Position numbers and translations under genes: made by a program
The notes under the pieces: generated by a model
The model's input: the letters and a program-made list of their open reading frames with translations, nothing else
The model's database searches: none
Told to the model about the DNA's origin: nothing
Shown here: positions 1 to 7,889 of the stretch, one piece after another
Layout of the letters: each line of letters begins with the position of its first letter
Position numbering within the stretch: position 1 is the stretch's first letter
Origin: Gammaproteobacteria bacterium
GTDB taxonomy: Bacteria > Pseudomonadota > Gammaproteobacteria > Pseudomonadales > Pseudomonadaceae
DNA length: 48,914 nucleotides
NCBI GenBank assembly: GCA_012728415.1
Contig: JAAYFD010000052.1
Coordinates: 1 to 48,914, forward strand
Direction: 5' to 3'

Positions 1-80
1 AGTCCGGCACAGGCGGCCACGCTGATGGCGGACACCACAAGATGAAGCATGCTGGTTTTCAGCAACAGGTTTTGATTCAT
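1..80 (-). CDS. Putative lipoprotein, N-terminal fragment
   Basis: The gene runs off the left edge; only the first 26 codons are visible. They read as a signal peptide: Lys8 near the N-terminus, a hydrophobic stretch (MLHLVVSAISVAAC) and a lipobox-like V-A-A-C, so the mature protein would be lipid-anchored at Cys24. The ATG at 80 is chosen because it gives a complete signal peptide, although the upstream ribosome-binding site is weak. A good sigma70 promoter lies 79 bases upstream. The function cannot be told from this fragment. Confidence 0.55.
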   Translation of the reverse strand, partial: MNQNLLLKTSMLHLVVSAISVAACAG

Positions 81-158
81 GAAGGGTCACTGCGTCAGGC
101 TGGAGAGTGGCATCACTGCAGAAACAGGGCGGTGTGCATCAAGTCATATTAAAGCGAG

Positions 159-187
159 ATTATACGTGGCCGGCATGGGGTGCTCAA
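159..187 (-). promoter_or_regulatory. Sigma70-type promoter for the leftward lipoprotein gene
   Basis: Read on the minus strand: TTGAGC (187-182), a 17-base spacer, then a perfect TATAAT (164-159). Spacing and orientation fit transcription of the gene starting at 80, giving a leader of about 70 bases. Confidence 0.6.
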
Positions 188-415
188 CGTAAGTATGAAG
201 TGGAGGCAGGGGGCTGTAAACGTATGCTTAATGTTGAGCTGGGGCGTGTTGGGTCCGGGTGGTCTGGTGGTGAATACAGTAGCCGGTTTGCTGCCTGCTT
301 TTGGGGCGGATGCATTGTCTGTGATGGTGTTGCTGTGAAAGCTTGGCGACATGTTGCTGTGCCAGGTTTCAATGCTGGACGATAGTCCTGGGCCGGCTGA
401 GCAGCTTGAAAACAC
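188..415. other. Intergenic stretch, nothing recognised
   Basis: This lies between the lipoprotein promoter and the tRNA-Phe terminator. Short open frames exist on both strands, but none has a ribosome-binding site or resembles a known protein, and I see no RNA gene or repeat. Confidence 0.5.
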
Positions 416-445
416 AAAAGCCGCTTCGGATGAAGCGGCTTTTTT
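416..445 (-). terminator. Rho-independent terminator of tRNA-Phe
   Basis: Perfect stem AGCCGCTTC / GAAGCGGCT around a GGAT loop, flanked by A and T runs so that it could work in both directions. It lies 4 bases past the CCA end of tRNA-Phe on the minus strand, followed by TTTTGTGTTTT. Confidence 0.85.
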
Positions 446-449
446 AATA

Positions 450-525
450 TGGTGCCCAGAGACGGAATCGAACCGCCGACACGGGGATTTTCAATCCCCT
501 GCTCTACCGACTGAGCTATCTGGGC
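450..525 (-). tRNA. tRNA-Phe (GAA)
   Basis: A 76-base tRNA with an encoded CCA end. The acceptor stem is GCCCAGA / TCTGGGC, the D-arm GCTCAGTCGGTAGAGC, the anticodon stem-loop GGGGATTGAAAATCCCC with anticodon GAA, and the T-arm GGCGGTTCGATTCCGTC. It has its own promoter (537-565) and terminator (416-445), so it is a single-gene unit downstream of yggX on the same strand. Confidence 0.97.
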
Positions 526-536
526 AACGGGGCGCT

Positions 537-565
537 ATTAAACGCCTTTTGCCGGGCCATGTCAA
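537..565 (-). promoter_or_regulatory. Strong sigma70 promoter of tRNA-Phe
   Basis: On the minus strand: consensus TTGACA (565-560), exactly 17 bases, then TTTAAT (542-537). It is followed by a GC-rich discriminator (GCGCCCC) typical of stringently controlled stable-RNA promoters. The tRNA begins 11 bases past the -10 element. Confidence 0.85.
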
Positions 566-584
566 GCCCTTGCTTTGCAGGTGG

Positions 585-857
585 TCATTCGCTGGGAGGC
601 ACATAGCCTTCGGCGCGCTCGAATTCTTCGCCGGCAAAGTACTTTTCCATTTCACCCATGATGTATTTGCGGTCCTTGGGATCCATCATGTTTAGGTGAC
701 GTTCGTTGATGATCATGGTCTGGTGGTGTTGCCATTCATCCCAGGCTTTTTGCGAGACATTCTGGTAGATGTCCTCGCCACGGCTGCCGGGGAAGGGCGG
801 CTTGGCCAGGCCGGGCAGTTCTTCTTTGTGCAGGCGACACATTACGGTACGGCTCAT
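585..857 (-). CDS. yggX: YggX, probable Fe(II)-trafficking / oxidative damage protection protein
   Basis: A 90-residue protein matching the YggX family in length and sequence: [17 protein letters not shown] at the start with the conserved Cys7, a central W-x-x-W-x-x-H-Q-T-M-x-I-N-E segment, and a C-terminal Y-V-P-P. The family protects Fe-S proteins from oxidative damage and is proposed to handle labile iron in the cytoplasm. The ATG overlaps the TGA of mutY by one base, so the two are translationally coupled. MutY is itself an Fe-S enzyme, which makes the pairing sensible. It is the last protein gene of the asmA-mutY-yggX operon. Confidence 0.95.
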   Translation of the reverse strand: MSRTVMCRLHKEELPGLAKPPFPGSRGEDIYQNVSQKAWDEWQHHQTMIINERHLNMMDPKDRKYIMGEMEKYFAGEEFERAEGYVPPSE

Positions 858-1918
858 CAGATGCTCCTTGGTTGGGCCTGGCTGCGCAAAAGCTTCTTTA
901 CGGGGGCGGCCAGGCCGATCGTTGGGGGATGCTCCCTGTTATACCAAACCTGCGGGATGGTCGTCACCTCTGCTACCCCGGTAACTTGTGCCTGAACAAG
1001 CCATGGGTGGATGTGCAAGCGGAAGTGGCTGAAGGTGTGACTGAGGGGCGGGAGGCGGCGGCGACCGCTTTCAGTCAGCTGCAGGCTATGCAGCAACTGT
1101 GGCAGTTGATTGATGTTATCCAGCTCGGGCAGGCTATAGAGGCCGCCCCAGAGTCCTTGCGCCGGGCGTTGTTGCAGCAGAACTTTCCCCTCAGGGTTTT
1201 CCAGCAACAACATGCAGGTATGCTGTTCGGGCAAAACCTTCTTTGGTCGCGGAACCGGCAGCTGGTCTTGCAGGCCGAGCAGGCGGGCCTGGCAGCCGGT
1301 CTTAAGCGGACAGCTGTCACAGTCCGGCTTGCTGCGGGTACATAAGGTGGCACCCAGATCCATCATCGCCTGTGTATAGGCGGCGGCCAGCTCGGCTGGC
1401 GGGGTCAGTTGTTCGGCCAGCTTCCAGAGCTGTCTGGTGGCGGCGCTGGTGCCCGGGTATTCGCGCAGGGCCGAATAGCGGGCTAGCACCCGTTTTACGT
1501 TGCCGTCCAGTATCGGTGCACGCAGGCCCATACTGATACTGGCGATGGCACCGGCAGTGCTGCGGCCGATGCCGGGCAGGCCGGCCAGGCCTTCAATGCT
1601 GCGCGGAAACTCGCCGCCGTATTCGCTGATCAACAATTGTGCGGTCTTATGCAGGTTGCGGGCGCGGCTGTAATAGCCAAGACCGGTCCACAGGTGCAGC
1701 ACCTCGTCCAGCTCGCCGGCGGCCAGGCTGGGCAGATCGGGAAATCGCTGCATGAACCGCTCGAAGTAGCCCAGTACAGTGTTTACCTGGGTTTGCTGCA
1801 ACATGATTTCAGACACCCACACCCGGTAGGGGCTGATGTTCTTCTGCCAGGGCAGGTCTTTGCGGCCGTGCTCTGCGGCCCAGGTCAGCACAGCTGTGGA
1901 AAACGTTACGCGGGTCAC
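857..1918 (-). CDS. mutY: A/G-specific adenine glycosylase MutY
   Basis: Removes adenine mispaired with 8-oxoguanine or G, as part of the GO repair system. 353 residues. The N-terminal HhH-GPD glycosylase domain has the catalytic Glu37 in SEIMLQQT, the helix-hairpin-helix L-P-G-I-G-R-S-T-A (about 114-122) and Asp138 in L-D-G-N-V-K-R-V. The 4Fe-4S loop is complete (Cys193-x6-Cys200-x2-Cys203-x5-Cys209). The C-terminal third is the NUDIX-like domain that recognises 8-oxoG. The start is GTG at 1918, overlapping the asmA stop by two bases, and the end overlaps yggX. Confidence 0.97.
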   Translation of the reverse strand: MTRVTFSTAVLTWAAEHGRKDLPWQKNISPYRVWVSEIMLQQTQVNTVLGYFERFMQRFPDLPSLAAGELDEVLHLWTGLGYYSRARNLHKTAQLLISEYGGEFPRSIEGLAGLPGIGRSTAGAIASISMGLRAPILDGNVKRVLARYSALREYPGTSAATRQLWKLAEQLTPPAELAAAYTQAMMDLGATLCTRSKPDCDSCPLKTGCQARLLGLQDQLPVPRPKKVLPEQHTCMLLLENPEGKVLLQQRPAQGLWGGLYSLPELDNINQLPQLLHSLQLTESGRRRLPPLSHTFSHFRLHIHPWLVQAQVTGVAEVTTIPQVWYNREHPPTIGLAAPVKKLLRSQAQPRSI

Positions 1919-4089
1919 TTGCGGAACAGGCCTTTCAGGGCATCCTTAAGGTCGGGACTAACCTTGTCCTTGAGCTTTTCCTCGATTTTTTCGGTCAGCT
2001 TGTCACCGGCCAGGCGGGTGGCGATACGGGTCAGGCCATCTTGGTCAATACGGCAGTTTTGTCCGGCAGTGGCCAGCGAACCACGGCAGTGCACCGGCCA
2101 CTCGATGCCAACATAGCGCTTGTTGACGGTGCAGGCCGGGTCGGGCATCGGTCGGGTGTCGCCCTGCAGAATGATGTCGAGACGCTGGTCCATCCCCATG
2201 TGATTCAGGTCGAGTGTACCCTTGCCCTTGATAAGCAAGCCCGGAATGGCGATCTGTACGTCAGGTGTGGTGGCCACGCCGTTGCTTAGGCTGGTGCTGG
2301 TTTTCAGTTGGGTAAAGGGGGTGCTGGTACGGCTGTAGTCCTGGCTCAGGGGTTTGCGGTTAAGTGTGGCAATGGCCAGGCACAGCTGCTGCTCCAGGTT
2401 GGAGTCGGGTAGTGTGCCATCGAGGATCTCGAGGTTGGCCTTGCCGCTCAGCTGGCTGACCCACTGACGCTGGCTGTTACCGCTGGTGCTGAGCTGGCTA
2501 TCCAGTTTCAGCTTGCCGGTAATCGGGGCTTCTTCGCCCAGTGCGGACAGCAGCCTGTCTACCGGCAGCTGGTCGATGGTGTTGTGCATGCTGATCCGGG
2601 CAGGCTCGGCGTTGCTGTCCAGCGTGCCGCTGGAGGCGATGCTGCCGCCATAAAGGCGGGCTTCGAACTGCTTCAGGTCGAGCTTGCCGTTATGGGCATC
2701 AAGTTTTAGCTTGACGTTTTCGAAGGGCAGCTTTTCCAGGGTTAACCGGTCGAATGCCAGATGCAGCTCCAGGTTAAGGGCAGCCAGCTCGTTCAGCGGC
2801 AGCAGCTCGCTGTCATCCCAGGGGTTGCCGGACGGGATGGCTGTTGGCAGGTCGCTGGAGGGGGGGCTGGTGGCGGCACTCTTGGCCGGTTTTTTCACTG
2901 GAGCGGTTGGCGGCAGGTAGCTATCCATGTTGAGCTGGTCGGCTGTCAGGTGTGCCAGCAGGGCACCTTGTTCCAGGTTGCGGATGCCCAGCTTGCCAGT
3001 GAAGCTGCTGTCATCCATGCGGATACTGGCGTTGTCGAGCAACAGGCTGTTGCGGGTGCCTTGCAGCTGGGCAGTCAGCTCAAAGTGGCCCAGGGCTGAC
3101 TTGCTTTGCATGGCCGGCAGCGTGATGCCGATACCAGGTAAAAATTCGCGCAGGTTGAAAGCGGCCAGCGACAGCTGGCCAGCAATAGCCGGACTGTCGT
3201 TCAGTTGCTCCACTTGCAGCTCGCCCATGCCCTTGAGCTGGTTGACCGAGAAGCGCAGCTGCTCCCAGGAGAGTCGCTGCTGTTTCAGGTCCAGCTGCAG
3301 GTTGCCGTTGGCTGCTATGTTGGCAGACTTGTTGTTTAGCGGTTCGCCAGCCACTTCGCCAGCGACTTTCAGGGCATCAAGACGGTACTGGCGGCTTTGG
3401 TTGTCCATCCAGGCGCTGGCCGACAATTCCATCCGTGCACGCAACAGGGGGGTGCTGCTGGCCAGAAAGCCGGACAGTTTCAGCGGGATATTTTGCTGTT
3501 CGCCGATGGCGCCAGTGCTGATCTGTACGCTTTCCAGGGTAATGTGCTGGTTGTTTTGCTCATCGCTGTAGTCAAGACGGGCGCTGTTGACGATCAGGCT
3601 GTCGATCTCCAGTTTGATGTTGGCTGGCTTGGCAGTTGGCTGCTGTGTATTATCTGTTTCTGCTGCTGTTGTGACAGCAGAGCCGGTGTCGGCGGGCGCA
3701 TCTTCCCAGTTGCTGTCACCTTTGGCATTGCGGTGCAATGTCAGGTCTAGCCCTTCAAGCCGGATATCACTCATGCGGATTTCCTTGCGTAGCAAGGGCA
3801 GCACTTGCACAGAGAGGGCCAGCAAGCGTATATCGGCAAAAGGCTGATCGCTCATGCCGACACGGGCCAGGCGGGCGTCAGCCAGCTCAAGGCCGAGCCA
3901 GGGGAGCAGGCTCCAGCCAATATCACCATTGATTTGTAGGTCGTAGCCAGTTTTGTCTTGTACCAGACTACGGATTTCATCTTTGTAATCATTGGGGTCA
4001 AGCAGGTATGTGAGAGCGAAGCCTGCTACTGCTATTAACAGCAGCAGGCCCAGTAGTAGTGCACCTAGCAGTTTACTCAATGATTTCAT
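1915..4089 (-). CDS. asmA: AsmA family protein
   Basis: 724 residues. An N-terminal membrane anchor (about residues 8-29, rich in Leu) is followed by a long, mostly beta periplasmic region and a Pro/Ser/Thr-rich linker near 395-425. The C-terminal third is the conserved AsmA domain. Members of the family are bridge-like or chorein-like envelope proteins thought to affect phospholipid or lipopolysaccharide traffic to the outer membrane. It is first in the operon with mutY and yggX, an arrangement I recall from Pseudomonas. The size is normal and no disruption is visible. Confidence 0.9.
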   Translation of the reverse strand: MKSLSKLLGALLLGLLLLIAVAGFALTYLLDPNDYKDEIRSLVQDKTGYDLQINGDIGWSLLPWLGLELADARLARVGMSDQPFADIRLLALSVQVLPLLRKEIRMSDIRLEGLDLTLHRNAKGDSNWEDAPADTGSAVTTAAETDNTQQPTAKPANIKLEIDSLIVNSARLDYSDEQNNQHITLESVQISTGAIGEQQNIPLKLSGFLASSTPLLRARMELSASAWMDNQSRQYRLDALKVAGEVAGEPLNNKSANIAANGNLQLDLKQQRLSWEQLRFSVNQLKGMGELQVEQLNDSPAIAGQLSLAAFNLREFLPGIGITLPAMQSKSALGHFELTAQLQGTRNSLLLDNASIRMDDSSFTGKLGIRNLEQGALLAHLTADQLNMDSYLPPTAPVKKPAKSAATSPPSSDLPTAIPSGNPWDDSELLPLNELAALNLELHLAFDRLTLEKLPFENVKLKLDAHNGKLDLKQFEARLYGGSIASSGTLDSNAEPARISMHNTIDQLPVDRLLSALGEEAPITGKLKLDSQLSTSGNSQRQWVSQLSGKANLEILDGTLPDSNLEQQLCLAIATLNRKPLSQDYSRTSTPFTQLKTSTSLSNGVATTPDVQIAIPGLLIKGKGTLDLNHMGMDQRLDIILQGDTRPMPDPACTVNKRYVGIEWPVHCRGSLATAGQNCRIDQDGLTRIATRLAGDKLTEKIEEKLKDKVSPDLKDALKGLFRK

Positions 4090-4368
4090 GACCAGAGCTT
4101 CCCGGAATTTTGCATGTATGCATAGTGTAACAGAGAGGTTTTGGTTGCAGTCGAGGACACGAAGTTTGTTGTTTTTGTCATGCGGCAGGCTGTACTCGTT
4201 ACTGTCATTGCAGACTGAATCAACAGGCTATGTCTGGCTCGCAGGACAAACCAGATGCGGCTGAACAAGCGATGCCCTTGCCACTCATGGTGGCCAGATA
4301 CAGGTGTGGTACGCCTTTGGGCGCCGCGGATCAGGACTGCTGACACAGGGCCAAGACAGTGTTGTGTG
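4090..4368. other. Intergenic region between panM and asmA
   Basis: 279 bases holding the asmA leader. I see no credible gene: the open frames crossing it on the minus strand begin inside panM in the wrong frame. No convincing -35/-10 pair was found for asmA. The last 45 bases contain a short GACA-rich imperfect repeat of unknown meaning. Confidence 0.4.
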
Positions 4369-4770
4369 CTATTCCAGGTAGTGCCAGGCCACACCCAAAT
4401 GCCCAGCCAGGTCCTCCAGCTCGGGCCGGTTGCGCGGCAGGGCCATCGATAGACTGGCTCCCTGTCTGGCCGCATCGCGTTGCAGCTCGCTGAGCAGTCG
4501 GCGGGCGACGCCGCGCATGCGGGTTATCTTGCGGACACAAAGATGGCTGACCTGCCAGCGGTCCTGGTCGCGTTGCACGACGGCTGCGGCCAGCAAGCGG
4601 GCATTGAAGCGTGCGCCAACCATATGGCCATGGGGCAGGTTATCTTGCAATAGGACAGTGGCGTTGGCATAGGGAGCCAGTAGCCAGTCTGGTGCATCAG
4701 CGTAAATTTTATCCAGATCGGTCTGGTCCTGATTGCTGGGCAGTTGAATATGTTCCAGGTGCACCGGCAT
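4369..4770 (-). CDS. panM: PanM/PanZ-type acetyl-CoA sensor (GNAT fold)
   Basis: 133 residues from the ATG at 4770, which has a good ribosome-binding site (AAAGGA, about 9 bases upstream). A longer frame exists but runs backwards through hisB and is an artefact. The sequence begins with the D-L-D-K-I-Y-A-D-A-P-D-W-L-L signature of the Pseudomonas PanZ-like family and carries the acetyl-CoA loop R-M-R-G-V-A-R-R-L-L (about 84-93). In enterobacteria PanM/PanZ binds acetyl-CoA and promotes self-cleavage of the aspartate decarboxylase PanD, tuning pantothenate synthesis. It is divergent from hisB. Confidence 0.8.
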   Translation of the reverse strand: MPVHLEHIQLPSNQDQTDLDKIYADAPDWLLAPYANATVLLQDNLPHGHMVGARFNARLLAAAVVQRDQDRWQVSHLCVRKITRMRGVARRLLSELQRDAARQGASLSMALPRNRPELEDLAGHLGVAWHYLE

Positions 4771-4809
4771 ACGGAGTTCCTTTAGTGGCGATGGGTTGCG
4801 ATTTACCGA

Positions 4810-4815
4810 TATAAT
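4810..4815 (+). promoter_or_regulatory. Candidate -10 element upstream of hisB
   Basis: A perfect TATAAT lies 58 bases before the hisB ATG in the 102-base divergent panM/hisB spacer. No good -35 is present at 16-18 bases, so this promoter may be weak or activator-dependent. Confidence 0.4.
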
Positions 4816-4872
4816 ACCCGCTTCATGTGATTTGCGGGCGAGGGTTGTGCCCCGTTGATGATGGAGCCAAGA

Positions 4873-5466
4873 ATGACTCAGCGTACTGCTTCTGTGGAGC
4901 GCAACACCCTGGAAACCCAGGTAAAGGTTGCCATTAACCTTGACGGTAGCGGCGAAGGCAAGTTTGATATGGGCGTGCCCTTCATGGAGCACATGCTCGA
5001 CCAGATTGCCCGCCATGGCCTGATTGACCTGGACGTTCACTGCAAGGGTGACCTGCACATTGACGATCACCACACAGTGGAAGACGTCGGCATTACCCTG
5101 GGTCAGGCGTTTGCCAAGGCTGTTGGCGACAAGAAGGGCATCACCCGTTATGGCCACTCCTATGTGGTAATGGACGAAGCCATGTCCCGTGTGGCACTGG
5201 ATTTTTCTGGCCGCCCCGGGCTGCAGTTTCATGTTCCCTATACCCGTGCGCTGGTTGGCGGCTTTGATGTGGACCTGTTCCAGGAGTTTTTCCAGGGCTT
5301 TGTTAATCATGCCCAGGTAACTCTGCACATCGACAACCTGCGTGGCACCAACACCCACCACCAGATTGAAACCGTGTTCAAGGCGTTTGGCCGTGCCCTG
5401 CGCATGGCGCTGACGCTGGATCCGCGTATGGAAGGGCGTTTGCCTTCGACCAAGGGTGCTCTGTAA
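4873..5466 (+). CDS. hisB: Imidazoleglycerol-phosphate dehydratase HisB
   Basis: Converts imidazole glycerol phosphate to imidazole acetol phosphate in histidine synthesis. 197 residues, the monofunctional form. Both metal-binding motifs are present: D-D-H-H-T-V-E-D (about 65-72) and H-H-Q-I-E (about 163-167). In-frame starts exist upstream (TTG 4855, ATG 4858, ATG 4861), but the ATG at 4873 has a GGAG 6 bases upstream and gives the usual family N-terminus ([10 protein letters not shown]). In Pseudomonas the next gene would be hisH; here a palindromic repeat follows instead. Confidence 0.97.
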   Translation: MTQRTASVERNTLETQVKVAINLDGSGEGKFDMGVPFMEHMLDQIARHGLIDLDVHCKGDLHIDDHHTVEDVGITLGQAFAKAVGDKKGITRYGHSYVVMDEAMSRVALDFSGRPGLQFHVPYTRALVGGFDVDLFQEFFQGFVNHAQVTLHIDNLRGTNTHHQIETVFKAFGRALRMALTLDPRMEGRLPSTKGAL

Positions 5467-5506
5467 GTTTTATTGAGTGCTCGATGACTGCACAATGCCG
5501 AAAGCT

Positions 5507-5604
5507 GGTCTGGCAGGTGTGGAGCAAAGCGTGGGCGACATGGAGGTCGCCCTTGAGCCTACAAGGATGTATTCACGGCGGCTTTGCGTAATACCTGCCA
5601 GACC
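5507..5604 (+). repeat. Nested palindromic intergenic element, copy A
   Basis: Three nested inverted repeats: GGTCTGGCAGGT (5507-5518) with ACCTGCCAGACC (5593-5604); GCAAAGC (5524-5530) with GCTTTGC (5581-5587); and GGGCGAC (5533-5539) with GTCGCCC (5546-5552) around an ATGGAG loop. The right half carries AAGGATGTATTCACGG (5563-5578), a motif I remember from repeats in other marine gammaproteobacteria. It fills most of the hisB-hisA gap and could fold as a long RNA hairpin. Related elements are at 6518-6631, 14511-14622 and, inverted, 22452-22537. Confidence 0.8.
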
Positions 5605-5651
5605 GGCAAGCACGCAAGCTTTTGATGCGAATTAAACCAAAGCGAAAAATT

Positions 5652-6386
5652 ATGCTGATTATTCCTGCAATTGATTTGAAAGATGGCGCCTGTGTGCGTC
5701 TGCGCCAGGGCCGGATGGAAGATACCACGGTTTTTTCCGACGATCCGGTCAGCATGGCGGCCAAGTGGGTGGAGGGCGGTTGCCGCCGTTTGCATCTGGT
5801 GGATCTCAATGGTGCTTTTGAAGGCGAGCCGGTGAATGGCGAGGTAGTTACCGCCATCGCGAAAAAATACCCGCAGTTACCGATCCAGATTGGCGGCGGC
5901 ATCCGCACACTGGAAACCATCGAACACTATGTACGTGCCGGTGTCAGCTATGTGATTATCGGCACCAAGGCAGTGAAAGAGCCCGAATTTGTTACCGAGG
6001 CGTGCAAGGCATTTCCCGGCAAGGTGATTGTCGGTCTGGATGCCAAAGACGGCTTTGTTGCCACCGATGGCTGGGCCGAGGTGAGCGAGCTGCAGGTAAT
6101 TGATCTGGCCAGGCGTTTCGAAAATGACGGTGTTAGCGCCATTGTTTATACCGACATCGCCAAAGACGGCATGATGCAGGGCTGCAACGTTGAAGCCACT
6201 GCCGCGCTGGCCAATGCCACGCGGATTCCGGTGATTGCTTCTGGCGGTATTCATACCATTAAGGACATTCAGGCGCTGCTCGATGCCCGTGCATCGGGCA
6301 TTGTGGGTGCCATTACGGGTCGCGCCATCTACGAAGGCACGCTGGATGTGGCCGAAGCACAAGCCTTGTGCGACGGATTCAAATAA
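5652..6386 (+). CDS. hisA: Phosphoribosylformimino-AICAR phosphate isomerase HisA
   Basis: Isomerises ProFAR to PRFAR, the substrate of HisF. 244 residues folding as a TIM barrel. It begins [12 protein letters not shown] with catalytic Asp8, and the second catalytic Asp is in G-L-D-A-K-D-G (near residue 130). Phosphate-binding Gly motifs are G-G-G-I-R (about 80) and A-S-G-G-I-H. In-frame upstream starts (TTG 5622, ATG 5625) would add ten residues absent from the family, so 5652 is preferred despite a weak ribosome-binding site. A strong terminator follows at once. Confidence 0.96.
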   Translation: MLIIPAIDLKDGACVRLRQGRMEDTTVFSDDPVSMAAKWVEGGCRRLHLVDLNGAFEGEPVNGEVVTAIAKKYPQLPIQIGGGIRTLETIEHYVRAGVSYVIIGTKAVKEPEFVTEACKAFPGKVIVGLDAKDGFVATDGWAEVSELQVIDLARRFENDGVSAIVYTDIAKDGMMQGCNVEATAALANATRIPVIASGGIHTIKDIQALLDARASGIVGAITGRAIYEGTLDVAEAQALCDGFK

Positions 6387-6390
6387 AATG

Positions 6391-6415
6391 AAAGCCCTCG
6401 GAAGAGGGCTTTTTT
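6391..6415 (+). terminator. Rho-independent terminator after hisA
   Basis: Stem AAGCCCTC / GAGGGCTT with a GGAA loop followed by a run of T, starting five bases past the hisA stop. It implies that hisF is not simply co-transcribed with hisA. Confidence 0.9.
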
Positions 6416-6517
6416 ATGTGCAGCTGTCTGGGCTGCCATACCGGAATGCGGCATGAAGCAGCTATGAATATTTTGCCGACTGCGCGGTTCTTGTAGTGGT
6501 ATTGGTGGGCAGGTGGA

Positions 6518-6631
6518 GCAGGGCTTTGTCGCCATGGACGGCAGCATGATGCTTGCAGGGCAGTTTTTTGCTCCTGCAAAAGCTGCATTTCCGCCATCCA
6601 TGGCGGTCAGATGTACTTGCAGCGACCCTGC
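6518..6631 (+). repeat. Nested palindromic intergenic element, copy B
   Basis: Arms: GCAGGG (6518-6523) plus GTCGC (6528-6532) against GCGACCCTGC (6622-6631); CGCCATGGA (6530-6538) against TCCATGGCG (6597-6605); and TTGCAGG (6553-6559) against CCTGCAA (6573-6579). The right end CAGATGTACTTGCAGCG resembles AGGATGTATTCACGGCG of copy A, and both begin with GGCAGGTG...GGAGCA. It fills most of the hisA-hisF gap, which otherwise holds the terminator and the hisF ribosome-binding site. No gene was found there. Confidence 0.7.
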
Positions 6632-6702
6632 GAAGCCTGTACGCCGATGCTGCCAACACCACCGCTAGAAAAACTTACACCTCACACATGGAGCAACACA
6701 CC

Positions 6703-7464
6703 ATGAGCAACACCAAACGCATCATCCCCTGCCTGGATATTGAAAACGGCCGTGTGGTCAAGGGCGTCAACTTCGTTGATATCCGTGATGCCGGTGATCC
6801 GGTGGAAATCGCCCGCCGCTACAGCGAGCAGGGTGCCGACGAGCTGACTTTCCTTGATATCAGTGCCACCAACGAAGGCCGCGACACTACCGTCGAGCTG
6901 GTGAAAAAAGTTGCCGAGGCCATCAGCATTCCGCTGACGGTTGGTGGTGGTGTGCGTACAGTGGCGGATGTGAAGCGTTTGCTGGATGCGGGTGCCAGCA
7001 AGGTATCCATTGGCTCGGCGGCGGTCAGCAATCCCGGCTTCGTCCGTGAAGCTGCGGAGAAATTCGGCAGCCAGCGCATTGTGGTCGCCATTGACGTTAA
7101 AAAAACTTCGGCAAATGGCTGGGAAGTCTTTGTTCACGGCGGCAAAACCAACACCGGCATTGAAGCCGTGGGCTGGGCACGCAAGATGGAAGAGCTGGGT
7201 GCCGGCGAGCTGCTGGTCACCAGCATGGACGGCGACGGCACCAAAAACGGCTTTGACCTGGGCATAACCCGCGCCATCAGCGAAGCCGTGAACCTGCCGG
7301 TGACCGCATCCGGCGGTGTTGGTACCTTGCAGCATCTGGCGGACGGCATTATCGAGGGCAAAGCATCGGCGGTGCTGGCGGCCAGCGTATTCCACTTTGG
7401 CGAAATTACCGTACCCGAAGCCAAAGCCTACCTGCGCGAACGCGGCATCAACCTGGCCGGCTGA
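6703..7464 (+). CDS. hisF: Imidazole glycerol phosphate synthase cyclase subunit HisF
   Basis: Uses ammonia, normally channelled from the glutaminase HisH, to turn PRFAR into imidazole glycerol phosphate and AICAR. 253 residues. It starts [12 protein letters not shown] with the ammonia-gate Arg and catalytic Asp; the second catalytic Asp is in V-A-I-D-V-K-K. The barrel motifs G-G-G-V-R-T and A-S-G-G-V-G are intact. The start at 6703 has a GGAG about 9 bases upstream; the ATG at 6688 is a less likely alternative. The HisH partner is not encoded anywhere in this window. Confidence 0.96.
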   Translation: MSNTKRIIPCLDIENGRVVKGVNFVDIRDAGDPVEIARRYSEQGADELTFLDISATNEGRDTTVELVKKVAEAISIPLTVGGGVRTVADVKRLLDAGASKVSIGSAAVSNPGFVREAAEKFGSQRIVVAIDVKKTSANGWEVFVHGGKTNTGIEAVGWARKMEELGAGELLVTSMDGDGTKNGFDLGITRAISEAVNLPVTASGGVGTLQHLADGIIEGKASAVLAASVFHFGEITVPEAKAYLRERGINLAG

Positions 7465-7592
7465 TACCTGGAATGGTCGCTGCCTGTCCCTGCGTAAAGC
7501 GGTTATTACCCTGCACCAAGCCGTTGAAACCCTGCACGAAGCAGTTGTTACCCAGTGCGCAGTCGCAGGGTCCGGTGGCGCTGGGTGGGTCG

Positions 7593-7628
7593 ATGGATTC
7601 TGCGACTCCGCTTCGCTACACGCAGAAT
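7593..7628 (+). repeat. ATTCTGCG...CGCAGAAT palindromic repeat
   Basis: Arms ATTCTGCG (7597-7604) and CGCAGAAT (7621-7628) enclose ACTCCGCTTCGCTACA. A second half-copy, CGCAGAATGACGCAATGG, begins at 7652. Sequences of this pattern (GATTCTGCG...CGCAGAATGACG) recur between genes in many bacteria, by general recall. Confidence 0.65.
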
Positions 7629-7718
7629 GACGGAATGGGCCTTGCGCAGAACGCAGAATGACGCAATGGATATTGCGCCGGCAGCACTGTCGCCCTGCAC
7701 GAGGCTGGGGGTATTACA

Positions 7719-7747
7719 CGCGACAGCAGCCCGGCAAAGCCGGGCCA
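7719..7747 (+). repeat. REP-like hairpin, copy 1
   Basis: CGCGACAGCAG followed by the stem CCCGGC-AAA-GCCGGG. All 29 bases recur exactly, inverted, at 47048-47076. A third relative sharing GCGACAGCAGCCCG is at 47299-47329. Confidence 0.8.
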
Positions 7748-7774
7748 CCTCCTCCAACACCGGCACGGTGTATT

Positions 7775-7870
7775 GCAGTCGGGGCGGGGCCGGAGCAAAG
7801 CCTCAGCACTTGTGCCGAAGCTTGCTTCGGCGCGGGTGCGCAGCTTTGCGCAGTGCCCCGCTCCGACTGC
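7775..7870 (+). repeat. Nested palindromic intergenic element, copy C (terminator-like)
   Basis: Outer arms GCAGTCGGGGCGGGGC (7775-7790) and GCCCCGCTCCGACTGC (7855-7870) pair over 15 of 16 bases. Inside, GGAGCAAAGC and GCTTTGCG match the same positions of copy A, and the core is the hairpin GCCGAAGC-TT-GCTTCGGC (7814-7831). It ends 19 bases from the ctpA stop and may terminate both converging genes. Confidence 0.65.
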
Positions 7871-7889
7871 CACACCCAAGCCAAAAGTA

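Larger units (their letters stand above)
7465..7889. other. Repeat-dense intergenic island between hisF and ctpA
   Basis: 425 bases between convergent genes. It holds three different kinds of repeat: an ATTCTGCG/CGCAGAAT element, a REP-like hairpin, and a long nested palindrome. Open frames crossing it are low-complexity and lack start signals, so I see no gene. Confidence 0.7.

Noticed and set aside
107..417. Short frames between the lipoprotein gene and tRNA-Phe
   Set aside because: They overlap each other on both strands, cross the promoter at 159-187 and lack start signals.
4086..4475. Possible small gene between asmA and panM
   Set aside because: The frame begins inside panM in another reading frame and has no ribosome-binding site; composition is not protein-like.
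5467..5651. Remnant of hisH between hisB and hisA
   Set aside because: All frames were read for glutaminase motifs (such as G-x-C-x-G or the H-x-E of class I); none is present and the palindromic element explains the space.
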